Below, in pieces: positions 11,396-21,732 of a stretch of DNA of 47,036 nucleotides. The position numbers and the translations under genes are program-made. The notes under the pieces were generated by a model. It saw only the letters and a program-made list of their open reading frames with translations. It was not told where the DNA came from and ran no database searches. Within the stretch, counting starts at the first letter, position 1; each line of letters begins with the position of its first letter. The stretch is from contig JAQGDQ010001328.1 of NCBI GenBank assembly GCA_030141605.1, positions 1-47,036 of the forward strand, read 5' to 3'. Origin of the DNA: Tubiluchus corallicola (Eukaryota > Priapulida > Priapulimorpha > Priapulimorphida > Tubiluchidae).

Positions 11396-12415
11396 TCAAA
11401 GTTTACACTCATAGCCAAATATGTCAAAATCCAGACGAAAGTGCTGACAAACTTTTCTGGCGTCATTTTTTAAAATATCACGAAAGAAAATCCTATAAGA
11501 TGAAGAGTTTTCAGAAGAGTTTTGTGAAATTTCGTGGTATTGTTGTCTATGAAGATTTCTAGCAGATTCATATTTTTCTGGCCATTGAATGATCTTGCTT
11601 ACATTCAGAGTCTTGAGAACGTGATTTGCATCTTCCTTAATTGTTTCATATCTACCTATAAAGTTATAATTTATGGCACATGGGTTGCATAATGTATAGT
11701 AAGTGTCCCAATGTTCGTTAATATTTCTCTTGTCAAATCCACCAACTGGTACATGAGAAGTGGGGTCCAACACATAACGTACAAATTCGTCAAACTCTTG
11801 CATGTCTACTCGACGCATTTGTTGTCTTTCAATCCTATCATGGTACACTTTACTAACATTTAGATAGTTTTTTACCCTCTTATCCCACAATGGTCGTTTA
11901 ACTTTATCCACATAAGCTGACACCAGTCTGTCTAAAGGATGTCGCACGAACAAGAACTTATAATAATTGTTCAGACGAAACCTGCGCCCATCTTCATCAA
12001 ACTTGCTGAGATTATTCATCATTTGAAGGTCATGAATCTTCCCCACTGGCATTTTGGATACGTCCCTTTTTCTATTTTGGCTGTTTAGTTGCAACTCAGT
12101 CAATAATGTTTTCCATGTGGTCGTAGCAATTTTTGGAATATAGCAGTATAAAAACTTATACTGGTCGTTAGCTATTATAAACTTTAAGTTGATTTCAGTG
12201 ACGGTAGAGCTACCTAACGCCCGACAAACACGTTGTGCATTTTCTACTCTTCTTTTATAGACGTTTGGTACGTTTGTAGGCCTATACACTGGTTTACTAG
12301 TGTATTCCCTAGGTCTTGCGCTGTATTTATTTTTGCCATACATTATAGTTATCACTAAACAAATTCCGTAAAAAAAGATGATAATCTGTCGCAAATGTGT
12401 TTTACTGAAAACCAT
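11396..12415 (-). CDS. Carbohydrate sulfotransferase, HNK-1ST / chondroitin 4-O-sulfotransferase type
   Basis: An uninterrupted 339-codon frame from an ATG at 12415; an in-frame GTG at 12436 would add seven residues but is less likely in an animal. The protein has type II Golgi form: a short N-terminal tail, one membrane helix (about residues 11-27, IIIFFYGICLVITIMY), a stem and a lumenal catalytic domain. YIPKIATTTWK (about 92-102) is the 5'-phosphosulfate loop for PAPS; FLFVRHPLDRLVSAYVDK (about 154-171) is the 3'-phosphate site. HWDTYYTLCNPC with NFIGRYETIKEDA (about 235-263) and the C-terminal FDIFGYE are family signatures of the CHST8-14 group. Length fits CHST11 (about 350). The usual VPKVACTNW loop reads IPKIATTTW here, yet the key lysine is kept. 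Acceptor sugar cannot be told. No intron is needed; the gene looks intact. Confidence 0.9.
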   Translation of the reverse strand: MVFSKTHLRQIIIFFYGICLVITIMYGKNKYSARPREYTSKPVYRPTNVPNVYKRRVENAQRVCRALGSSTVTEINLKFIIANDQYKFLYCYIPKIATTTWKTLLTELQLNSQNRKRDVSKMPVGKIHDLQMMNNLSKFDEDGRRFRLNNYYKFLFVRHPLDRLVSAYVDKVKRPLWDKRVKNYLNVSKVYHDRIERQQMRRVDMQEFDEFVRYVLDPTSHVPVGGFDKRNINEHWDTYYTLCNPCAINYNFIGRYETIKEDANHVLKTLNVSKIIQWPEKYESARNLHRQQYHEISQNSSENSSSYRIFFRDILKNDARKVCQHFRLDFDIFGYECKL

Positions 12416-12439
12416 GGATGCTGATTTTTGCACCACTGA

Positions 12440-13560
12440 TTCAACAAATTAGAATTAAACTGATCGAAGTAAGTTTTGGAACTTTTAACTGCACAAATCA
12501 CAGTACTCGGTCTGAATAAAAAATGCTCTCCTTTTGCAGGAAACTATACCAGAAAGCTTTGCGCGCTTCACGACACTACATAAGCAGGTATTCATGTCTT
12601 TCGCGGCATTTCTTTTTAGAATTAGTTTGTATTGCGTGTAACAGGGTTAGTGGTGCGTTATATTCTTATGCTCTTCTACTGACCTATCAATCTTGTTCTA
12701 CTGACGTACAAGAGTATATATCTAAATTTCAAGAAGAAGTTTGCAGAGGGGGAGGAGCAATGCTTATCCTTTAACAGTTACAAATACACACTAGAAAAAC
12801 TCTCGTGTCGCAAATATTATAATTCAATATTCATCAGAATTTTTACCACAACTATAATAATAACTGTGTGTTACTGTAACTGTGTGTAGTGAATCAATCA
12901 TTTATTCGACTACCAGTACCCCAGCTGTACAAAAATTACTGTACATCATTACAAGTTTGGGTTTATTAACCTATACAATCGTATAGGAAGGTTTCTGGTT
13001 CTAAAGCTAAGGGTCCATATGCACGTGATGCTTAATGCATCATGCCTAATTGACGTTCCATATGTCCACGAATGCTTCGTATATTAAAAACGCTCTTGAA
13101 AAATGCATACAAGATTTTGAAAAACATTTTTCTATTAAAACTTCAGGGTGACTAACATGAAATAAAACAACTAAAATATTGTTGCAATCCTCTGGATACC
13201 ATTATTAGGCCTCTATTAATTTACTACGTATAAATGACCTTTTCCAAAAATGAAACACTGTCACTTAGAGATGCTAACACAGTCAGTTTCAAGGAAAGTA
13301 ATTTTTTGTTATTAGGCGCAAACTCAAGACGCAAACCTCAAACTCATATTACTACGGACAATGATATATACAAGAATACATACAATAAAATATTGGGGCT
13401 GGAATATAGACAACAAGTTAAATTGGTCACCACATTTCGAAATGGTAAGTTCAAAAATAAATAACTACAGAGAAAAACGTAATGCCTTTTATGGTTATTA
13501 AAGATTATAATATTTATTCAGTAGCATTCAGAAAATAACAGATAAAATGTTTAAACGATA
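12440..13560. other. Intergenic, upstream of the sulfotransferase
   Basis: AT-rich sequence that should hold the sulfotransferase promoter, but no convincing TATA box or initiator could be picked. Short plus-strand frames (12523-12774, 13234-13464) have no recognisable domain. Confidence 0.4.
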
Positions 13561-13710
13561 TGAAAAAATGTAAGAACATAAAAACAAAATTGTAGCCAAT
13601 CATCATTAGTTTGAATCATTTTAGCTACATTAAAAACAAACTTAGAACTAAACGTCATTGGTTCGTGTCATTTTAGCTACAATGTAGCTACATTTTGCTA
13701 CAATATTTAT

Positions 13711-14124
13711 CTACAATGTTCTGTTTGTTTGTTTGTACACAGTGTGCTTTGTAGAAAGACAAACTTTGCAACATTTACGCTTTTTGACTGTTTTAAGCTT
13801 TTCTGCTATTGCAAATTTGTTACAAGGGCCTGAAGAATGGTTTCGGTTGTTACCATATAGGCAAGGCATTTTAATGTGGTTACACCGTAATTTCTTTGCT
13901 TTGTTGTTATTGTTACCATTACTAGTGACACTTTTCACATCATTTGATTTGTAGCATTTAACGGGTTGCTTTGCTTTTTCAGATACAGATGCAGTCAGAG
14001 ATGCAGCCCAAAGGCATTCGATTTGATAACTTCTTTCTGTGTTTTCTACTTTTTCAGCTACAGAATCTGCACACATCAGGTTTATCTCAAGTTTAGTGCA
14101 AGTCGGTGGTTTTGTGTTTTCCAA
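13711..14124 (-). pseudogene. Second BEL/Pao gag C-terminal (zinc-knuckle) fragment
   Basis: This 137-aa minus-strand frame resembles the last part of the gag frame at 14874-15866: TSNGNNNNKAKKLR versus TGNGNNNDKAKRSQ, IKMPCLYGNNRNHSSGPCNK versus IKMPCLYCDNRKHSSGLCNK, and RKCCKVCLSTKHT versus RKRYKVCLSRKHT. One zinc-ligand cysteine (CLYC to CLYG) is lost here. It lies downstream of the protease region, where reverse transcriptase should be, so it is a rearranged or nested second copy. Confidence 0.7.
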
Positions 14125-14804
14125 GGATAAATCCCGGAAAGGCCGTCAAACCCAGGTTGAAAACAAAATAATGAGTTTTCTAAACAAATATTAGATTCAT
14201 TGTTTGCAACAAGGTTTGCGTGGTCTGGGTCTTCAACTACCCCTCCAAGTATGTAGCCTAAAAGGCTTGCATGCAGGAAGGGGCCGGGTGACACTTCGTG
14301 TTTTTCTGCTCCTAGAATTTTGAGGTAATTGCCACACCCAATTAAGAACTGTACGTCACCTCCATGATTCCCATTAGGGAGAGTGCCAGCTAGGGAGCCC
14401 TCCCACAGTTTGAGTTTTGAAAGTACATGAGATGGAAGACAGGGACGTCCTCTGAACTTCGCAATGAACGGGATTACCCGTACATCAAGGTGAATCCTAG
14501 TACAGTTGTCTTTACTGAACAAGGCAACTTTTGCTTGATGACACCGTACTGGGACATATGGGACATACCCGTCATGGGCAAATGTAGAAACATTCACATA
14601 ACTAGGATTTTCCAGTTTCAGATTTAATTGTTTTGCTAATGACTCTGTAATGTATGTGCTATTACTACCTGAATCCATCAAACCGCTAACTGTAATGCCT
14701 GATTTAGAATTATTTGAGACTTCAGAGTGACACATTCTCACTAAAACTGTCTGCATAAGTTCAACTTCTGTGCCAGAATTAAACATAACAGAATCACTGA
14801 GCAA
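14082..14804 (-). pseudogene. BEL/Pao retrotransposon aspartic protease region
   Basis: A 240-aa minus-strand frame contains GLMDSGSNSTYIT, the active-site DSG loop of the Pao-type aspartic protease (DUF1758/A17 group). FLIGCGNYLKIL and GPFLHASLLGYILGG follow, matching the conserved second half of that domain (ILIGxDYY and LGWxLSG). After this, a stop at 14082 and a stray gag fragment replace the expected reverse transcriptase, RNase H and integrase. The gag frame ends at 14874, 70 bp upstream. The copy cannot be autonomous. Confidence 0.8.
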
Positions 14805-14873
14805 ATTTTGTTCTAATTTTGCCTTGACAATTCTATTATTTTCAACTTTGTCACAAAGTGAAACATGATGTTC

Positions 14874-15866
14874 TTAGCCACACACAAAACATGTAAATTG
14901 GCAGTCGGCTTCAGTGTGTTTTCTAGAAAGACAGACTTTGTAACGTTTACGCTTTTCTACTACTTTAAGTTTTTCTTCTATGGAAAACTTGTTGCAAAGG
15001 CCTGAAGAGTGTTTCCGGTTGTCACAATATAGACAAGGCATTTTAATGCGGTTATTCTGTGACCTCTTTGCCTTGTCGTTATTGTTACCATTACCAGTAA
15101 CTCTTTCTGAACTTTTTGGTTTGTAACTTTTAGCATGTTTTGATTTTTCAGCTGCAGATGTAGTGAGAGACAACTCAGAGTTAGAAACCATGTCAACTGC
15201 ATTGTATAGAGGGAATGTACTGTCGCCTGCTGTAAGAACAATTTCTTTAATCTGAACAGATGCTGGTCTGCGATTGTTTCTACTAATGGGTTTCTTTGAA
15301 ATGTCTTTAAGGCTTTGAAGCCCACACTCATTAGTAGAAATCTCAAAGTTGTTCATATACTGATACATAGTATCTATTAATCTCTCTAATTGCCAATTAG
15401 AACCAGGAGTAGCATTTAGACAAAGGTTTCTAAACTGAAAACCCATAACTATGCGAAGTTTCTTAAGAATGCCTGAGACAATGTATTGATCGTCGACTGG
15501 ACGACGTAACGCTGTCAATGACCTTATAATGACCTCTATGTCATCAAGAAACCTTCGTAAATCTTTGGCGGTGTTCTTGACAGGTTCTATGTCGTCAAAT
15601 TGTTTCAGATAATTTGTCACCATGTGATCAGTTCTGCCAAAGCGTTTCATCAAGTGACCAACAGCAGCAGGATAGTTATTGGCAGTTTTACGGTACGTCT
15701 TGTTCATTCTATATGCATTCCCTTTCAAGTAACCCAACAAATAATTGAACTTTTTACTGTCAGTTAAATCGGGCCTTGAGTATATTACATCATTAAAAAC
15801 ACTCCAAAATTCCTCAAAATCATAATCACCCTCCCCCGAAAAGGTTGGCAATTTAAATTTTGGCAA
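14874..15866 (-). pseudogene. BEL/Pao retrotransposon gag (DUF1759 plus zinc knuckle)
   Basis: A 330-aa minus-strand frame opens PKFKLPTFSGEGDYDFEEFW, followed by RPDLTDSKKFNYLLGYLKG, the hallmark of the DUF1759 gag domain of BEL/Pao elements (LPxFxGDxxxWxxFWxxF, LxxxxKFxYLxxxLxG). The C-terminus has CLYCDNRKHSSGLC and YKVCLSRKHTEADC, paired zinc-binding modules of the nucleocapsid, then CFVCG. Gag would package element RNA in cytoplasmic particles. The frame is open, but neighbouring parts are broken and the polymerase is missing. Confidence 0.85.
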
Positions 15867-15904
15867 TCTGGTGTCCTTGTGCTAACCACTGTGAGTTTGA
15901 GCTG

Positions 15905-16725
15905 CTATGGTGTTTGAGCAGAGAAGGGATTCATGCCTTCATATGCATGTGAGGTACTTGGTAGATAAGGGGGTACAACTGTATTAAATACTGAGTGTGC
16001 AGGCAAATATTGGTAATGACTAGATGGTACAGTATTATTAACAATATTGCTACCTGGTACAGTATACACAGTGCCTGCATGACTAATGTTCCAGGGATCA
16101 GCTGATATCTGTGCATTTAGCTGTGATGTCATATTAGCAAATGCTGCTGACTAGCAGGTGGTTGAACCACTGAGGCATTAGAAAATCGTGGCATCACAAG
16201 GTACTGAACCAGAATGATTTGCGCAATGTGATGTAACAGGCGTTGAATGAAAGGAATTTGTAACATGTGATGACACTGGTATGGAATGAAATGGGTTTGT
16301 AGAGTAACCTGGGACTCCTATATTTACTGCACTTAATTCGTTTACAGCAGGTATTGCAAGTAGCCTTGGCACAACAGAAACAGGTGTGCTTGATACTACA
16401 GGTACAGGATCACTGACCTTCAAGTGACAGGTTTCTAGAGACCTAATTTTGGCTTCAATCTTAGAACTAAGTTCAGACAAATTTCTGGTCAATGTTGTTT
16501 TTGAAGCAAGAAATTCTTTAACTTCATCTAAATGGGAACTATCATCTGAACTACAATAAATATATGATAGCTTGTCATACAGCTCTGTGACCATTTCAGT
16601 TTAAAATCTCAAATCAGTAATTGCAGCATTACATCTGTCAACAAAGTTTTGATAATTAGCAATACATTTGTCAAATTCTAAGTCTAACAATGTAGTACAT
16701 GTGAAAAACACCTCACCTTAGTGCT
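15905..16725 (-). pseudogene. BEL/Pao gag N-terminal region, broken
   Basis: Minus-strand pieces upstream of the DUF1759 frame: LDLEFDKCIANYQNF (about 16690-16640) resembles the coiled N-terminal segment of Pao gag. A stop near 16605 is followed by VTELYDKLSYIYC (from 16594) and a Ser/Pro/Val-rich linker with repeated FHSIPVSSH/FHSTPVTSH units (16290-16200). A second frame (15905-16132) is rich in Tyr, Pro and Ser. Stops and frame changes separate all three pieces. No long terminal repeats were found. Confidence 0.6.
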
Positions 16726-17869
16726 GTGAGTTTATTTTCAAGTTCTGGATCAGTATCTTCAACTCCAGCTGGTGTCCATGTATAGGATTTTTGTCTGGAA
16801 CCATCTTAGGAATTGCTTCTGTTTCAGCTATTGGGGTGGCTCCATGTACTTGGGCAGCTGGAATATGTAGATGCAGCTCATATTGCAGTTTTCCGTCGTC
16901 TGAGCCCTCAGTACCATGGTCCATATTAGTAATTGTGATGAGTCCTTGCTTGATTGAATTGGTTGGAACGGATGTCCAGTTCTTATGCCATGACCTTTGG
17001 GGTTACCCTCCCACATCGGCGTGTAAAGAATAGTCTTGTCGCTTGTGGTCTTAGTGGTGGCTATGCCAAAACAAATTTAACTTGCAGTTGTCTGGATTCC
17101 AAATTACCAGTGAAAATACCATCATATATTAAAGACTCTATGATAACAGGAACAGAGTAACCTGTAACACTTGGTTTGTAGCTTGTAGATAGCAAACTGA
17201 TTTTTTTTTCAAAATAGTCCTAGCACAATTTCCTTGGTTCCATAAACTTGTAGAAAATGAAGAATTTCGGCGATCAAGTTTAGACTGTATACAGAGAAAT
17301 AAACCAGTTTTATAGATGAAATTTAGTAAGTTGTTGTATAAGATTTTAGTTTAATATTTTAGGAAGAGAACGTAATCATATGTATTCAAGGATGCATGCA
17401 TGTACAATAATGCAGTTGATAGTATTAATGTTATTGATAATAACAATGATTAATTATTACAAACTAATAATCAATTAAATAAAATCAGTACACAGCTGCT
17501 GTGTGTGTGAAAGACTGAGTGGCCTTAATCTAAAGGTAAGTTTACAGGTAAGAGATTGGTCACATAACCAGTTCAAAAGGAAACCAATTTATATCAGAAA
17601 AGAGGGGGCAATACAAGCTGAACAAATGCATCACGATAATAATCTAGTCCTAGTAAGTCGTGCAATTTACAACGTCAAAATGTATGTATGTATGTATTTA
17701 AAAAAAATGTAAAAAATTTTTTGTAATCTATCAATAAAAAACATTTGTGAAAATGCATTTATCGAACTTTGGCGTTTGAAATAAAACCAGACAATAATTA
17801 AATGTCATTTAAAATAAACCAGACAATAATTAAATCTCCATATATCAACAAACACACGGGGGTTTGTAA
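16726..17869. other. Intergenic or untranslated retroelement sequence
   Basis: Several 60-80-codon frames lie here on both strands (16718-17160), with none recognisable. This could be the 5' part of the BEL/Pao copy. At 17787 and 17819, CCAGACAATAATTAAAT occurs twice, a short tandem duplication with a 32-bp period. Confidence 0.4.
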
Positions 17870-18040
17870 AAAGACAAGAGAAGTGGTCGCGGAGAATTCA
17901 AAGTGTCGGCGCCGACGCAGAGAAGAGAAGTGGTCGTGGAGAATTCACTGTCACCTCGGCAGATAGCCTAAAAAGATTTCCCTCATTGACGAAGGTTTGG
18001 TACCGAGGACGGCAAGAGAGAGCAGGATGCCCAGCCATAT
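17870..18040 (+). repeat. GC-rich repeat module, possible LINE 5' region (copy 1)
   Basis: GAGAAGTGGTCGCGGAGAAT (17879) and GAGAAGTGGTCGTGGAGAAT (17924) stand about 46 bp apart. They are followed by CGGCAGA and GATTTCCCTCATTG. The same order, GAGAAAAGTGGTCGTGG, CGGCAGAG and GATTTCCCTCATTG, recurs right after the LINE tail at 18568-18700. The base composition is much richer in GC than nearby DNA. Confidence 0.55.
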
Positions 18041-18159
18041 AAGCAGGTGAGAATTTAAGACAAAAGACTTTAATTTAAAAAAATTAAAGTCAGTGGCTTG
18101 TCAGCACCACTTCCGTAAACTGTATTTCTGTATAACTCTGAGCTCTGGACATTAAAAGC

Positions 18160-18566
18160 AAATCATAAAGCTGAAATCGATGGGTTTCAAAGGCGAAATT
18201 ACAGAAACGTTTTTAGTATTAGATGGCCAAAGAAAATTTCAAACAAAGATCTATATGAAAAAATAAAAGAAGAACCTTGGACAAGAAAAATAAAAAGACG
18301 ACGTTTAAGATGGATTGGTTTTATGCTTAGACTACCTGATGACGTTCCAGTGAAGATAGCTCTTCAACAAGCCATAGAACCTGCTAAAAAACCTGCAGGA
18401 GGACAAATGTTAACATACTTAGATTTTGAACAGAAAGATTTAAGCACTTCAGCATTGATCCTTAGAAACAAATGCACTTGGGGCATTGCAGCGTGTAGGG
18501 AGTCCTGGCATAGAGAGGTGAGCAGAATCATGTTCCTGGACGTTTGATTCAGTGAAGAAGAAGAAG
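18160..18566 (+). pseudogene. RTE-like LINE ORF2 C-terminal fragment
   Basis: The plus-strand translation holds IRWPKKISNKDLYEKIKEEP, then RKIKRRRLRWIGFMLRLPDD and AIEPAKKPAGGQ. These are the familiar C-terminal signature after the reverse transcriptase of RTE-like and related LINEs (RRRLRWLGHVLRMPxDR, RPRGRP). The frame ends at 18547 and an (AAG)n run at 18554-18566 forms the tail. Palm and endonuclease are absent. Copies of a GC-rich module flank the fragment on both sides. Confidence 0.75.
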
Positions 18567-18720
18567 ATCGGCGAGAAAAGTGGTCGTGGAGAATGGCCGG
18601 CGCCGCTCCGGCAGAGTCCCGGGAAAAACGATTTCCCTCATTGCCGACGACCGCGGAGGGGTGGTTTGGCGGGGATTCCGGGTAGGGTCCCCAACCCCCT
18701 CCTAGATCCGCCCCTTAATT
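18567..18720 (+). repeat. GC-rich repeat module, possible LINE 5' region (copy 2)
   Basis: Starts just after the (AAG)n tail: GAGAAAAGTGGTCGTGGAGA, GCCGGCGCCGCTCCGGCAGA, GATTTCCCTCATTGCCGACG. It matches the module at 17870-18040 in order and strand. A head of one copy directly behind the tail of another would fit a tandem LINE insertion. No coding sequence follows; a short AATAGACTAATTAGC minisatellite does (18717-18780). Confidence 0.5.
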
Positions 18721-18989
18721 AGCAGAACAATAGACTAATTAGCTAAAACAACAGACTAATTAGCATAACAATAGATATTAATTGGGCTATTACAGGATAA
18801 TTAAATCACGTGAAAAGAGACAGTCCTTACTACTGACGAGACTTTACAGTACAGCTGGATAGTTGTCTATCTTGATTGTCAAAGCTTCACTAAATTTAGC
18901 CAAAGGAGTACAGTAAGAAGTTCAAGAATTGCCGTTCTTTTGTTTATTTTCAGAATTCAGAAAAGCTTCAAATGTTTGTGCCCTGTGTT

Positions 18990-19575
18990 GAGCGTCTTTG
19001 CGCATGCGCACTGTAAAGACAACTGTGAAAGCAGACGCTAATGAACTAATTAGAAGCCAGGAGTTTGTTTGCAAAAACTATGACGAGATAATAAAGCAAA
19101 ACGAGAAGGACAGAGAAACTATAGCCACTCTTGCACAAGAAAACACAATTTTGAAAACAAATGTAGCCAAATTAGAAGTACAGTTGCCTAGTACTGAAAA
19201 ATGTAGATGATACAGAGTAGTGAGATAGGAGAGACATGCTAGAAATTACTGGGATTCCTCAGGCACAACAAGAATGTACTAACGACATTCTCGAGAGACT
19301 TTGTGAAGAGCTAAATGCACATTTGGGTCAAGTTGCTATAGCAACTTCTCATCGCCTGCAAAGACCAAGGTTATGAGTGCCTGCACCTTTTATAGTAAAT
19401 AGGGTGAATTCAACTAGAACAATGTCCAAAATGGCGGATGCTAATAAAAATGATTTCCAGTACTATAGGGAGCGTACTTTAATAATTGAAAATGTGGAAG
19501 ACAGAAGCTTAGTGAATATTAGCTTAAGCCTTAAGAAAAATCTATGTGCATATTTCTCGAACAAAGTTTGAATTA
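18990..19575 (+). pseudogene. LINE ORF1-like coiled-coil protein relic
   Basis: Plus-strand fragments: a 70-aa stretch with EKDRETIATLAQENTILKTN (18998-19210) predicts a coiled coil. After a frame change comes LEITGIPQAQQECTNDILER (about 19238), then a stop at 19375, then VPAPFIVNRVNSTRTM. The order coiled coil, LEIxGIPxxxxE, SHRLxxP, PxIVxFV is that of the RNA-binding ORF1 protein of many CR1/L2-like LINEs. At least two disabling changes are visible. It need not belong to the Jockey-like relic that follows. Confidence 0.65.
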
Positions 19576-20094
19576 GCATATAGAACAGCAAGAGGAAATA
19601 TACAAATTCAGTGAGCAAATGAAACAAATGCTGATGAAATGCTTCCTCAAATGAAATCCTAAAATAAATGGCTTTAAGGATGAGACACTTTGGTTTATAG
19701 GTCCAAATATATTTTTAATTGCTCGTATTGTTAAATCCTGTGTTATTGCATAGCAGTTCTCTCATCGCATCTCATCTTCCATGTTAATTACAACCAGAAG
19801 CACATTAAGCTACCTCTTATAAAAATCTCCAACAATATAATTTTGTTGCCTGTATCGTTTAATCTGAGAACAAAAATTATAATTAGAAACCCATTGTGTG
19901 AGGAGAAGGAACCTACAAAAATTTTCAAATATGATGTAATCGTTCCTTAGTGTAGCAGTTTCTCGGGGATCTACGCAAAATGCAACAAACATATGAGGAG
20001 GCCTCGCGAGGATCCCAAAACGCTGCTTAATCAGAGATCTCGGCACAAACCTCAGAATTGCAGATATACTCAGTGACATCACAAAATACTACAA

Positions 20095-20420
20095 ATTATT
20101 CAAGATGGATAGATTTAAGATCAAACATGGCAAAATTCTTCCATGGCAAAGATTATGTTAGACGGTTTATTTATGGGGCAAATGAATTGCAGTGTAGAAG
20201 AATTTGATCACCGCTAAGATGTTGCAACTGCCAATGGTATAAGCATGTAGCGAAGTGGTGTACTAAGAATGTAAAATGTGGTAAGTGCGCTGAGAAACAT
20301 AATACTAAAGACTGTAAGTCGGAACGGTTTAAATGTGCACACTGTGGTGAAGCTCACCCAGTATGGAGTAGAGATTGTTCAGCATACATAACAGAGTCAA
20401 ATCAACTGAATTCGTACTGA
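20095..20420 (+). pseudogene. Jockey-like LINE ORF1 (gag-like) with three zinc knuckles
   Basis: The translation shows three successive CCHC modules: CCNCQWYKHVAKWC (CX2CX4HX4C), CGKCAEKHNTKDC (CX2CX3HX4C) and CAHCGEAHPVWSRDC (CX2CX3HX6C), the arrangement of Jockey-clade ORF1 proteins that bind element RNA. A stop interrupts the frame just before the first module (about 20208). The next frame begins at 20422 with the endonuclease. Confidence 0.75.
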
Positions 20421-20421
20421 T

Positions 20422-21732
20422 ATGGACTCAAACTCATCACGTGTTGACACCATAGGAAACCAAAGTGGCAGGCAGGCTGAGCTCTATTCGGAAACTATAA
20501 AACTCTGCCAAATATATATTAACTCTTTGGCGCATAGATCACGTTTAGCTCTCGATAAATATGCAGACGATAATAAGTTCGATATAATCGCATTACAAGA
20601 ATCAAAACTTACGCAGCAGGATGATCTAAACAGCAGACTAAATAATAATAAAACCTTTTTGAAGGTCAGTAATAACCCACACTCAGGTGGTGTAGCGTTA
20701 TGTGTGAGGAATGATCTGGAGCAACACGGTAACTATTCCCAATGAAAATCCTGATTTGGACGCAATATGGTCTATTGTGAAACTTAAATCAGTCAAGTTG
20801 TTAATATGTTCTGTTTACATCATACCTAACTCGCCAGAAACCATGAAAAAATGGCTAGTTGAGTACAAAAAAGCAAGCGATTTTGCAAAACAACATTGAA
20901 TTCACTACACACTTGCTATGGGCAACTTTAATGCGCGAAATGTAATCTGGGACAGAACTGATAATGAGCATGGTAAACTACTGCTAAATTTTCTGTAAGA
21001 TAAAAATGGGGAATTTGAAACAATGGCATCTAACGAACCAACACTTAACTCTATCATCGGAAACAGTGTAATTGGCCTAATACTAGCATCACACGGATTA
21101 GCCATATCCGATTGTCATCAAACAGTAAATAATGATATCGAGCTTTTTAATGGTGCTCCCCATAGTCAATACCCCATAGTAACGGTATTAGAGTGTCGAT
21201 ATTATATTGTACAAAACCGTCTTTAGTGGCTTCCACATAGACAGTGCAACATTCAACCAAGCATGTTTCAATGAGTATGTCACTTTACACAACGCAACTG
21301 GATGAAGTTGATAAAGTAATAAAGAGCACACAAATGTACAACAAAAGCATTAACACCGAATAATGCCATCTACGGACGTTACGTCACTGGAGCTTTTAAC
21401 CCTAAGCAACATTTACGAAATTAGTAAAAATATGTTTAGAACAAAATGCGTGGCCATGGCAAAATGCAAAGGTTGTGTTCTTCAAGAAAGTAACTAAGGA
21501 TGATTATACTAACCCCAACAATTATAGGTCGTTTATTTCTACTTTCTATTTTGGCAAACTGGATGAAAAGCTTCTAGAAAACAGATTGCGATTGTTTCTT
21601 AGTGAAAATATATTGTTAGATGTTGATCAAGAATTATTTCGACCAAGGGGAAGTAAAATACGATATCTGACGAAACTAATTCCAAAACTGCAAATTAAAC
21701 TAATCGAGAAAAAAGGCCGAAGCCTTGATTAA
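20422..21732 (+). pseudogene. Jockey-like LINE ORF2 relic (endonuclease, start of RT)
   Basis: KYADDNKFDIIALQESKL (from about 20560) and SGGVALCVRNDL are the first motifs of the apurinic-like endonuclease. A frameshift near 20715, a stop near 20898, then MGNFNARNVIWDRTDNEHGK (about 20920) and NSVIGLILASHGLAISDCHQ continue the domain. After a gap with no recognisable sequence (21235-21470), TNPNNYRSFIS and LENRLRLFLSENILLD mark the start of reverse transcriptase (21475-21732). The catalytic palm is absent. Full-length ORF2 would be about 2.7 kb, so the copy is dead. Confidence 0.8.

Noticed and set aside
16718-17160. Overlapping 60-80-codon frames on both strands
   Set aside because: No recognisable domain and mutually overlapping; more likely decayed retroelement sequence.
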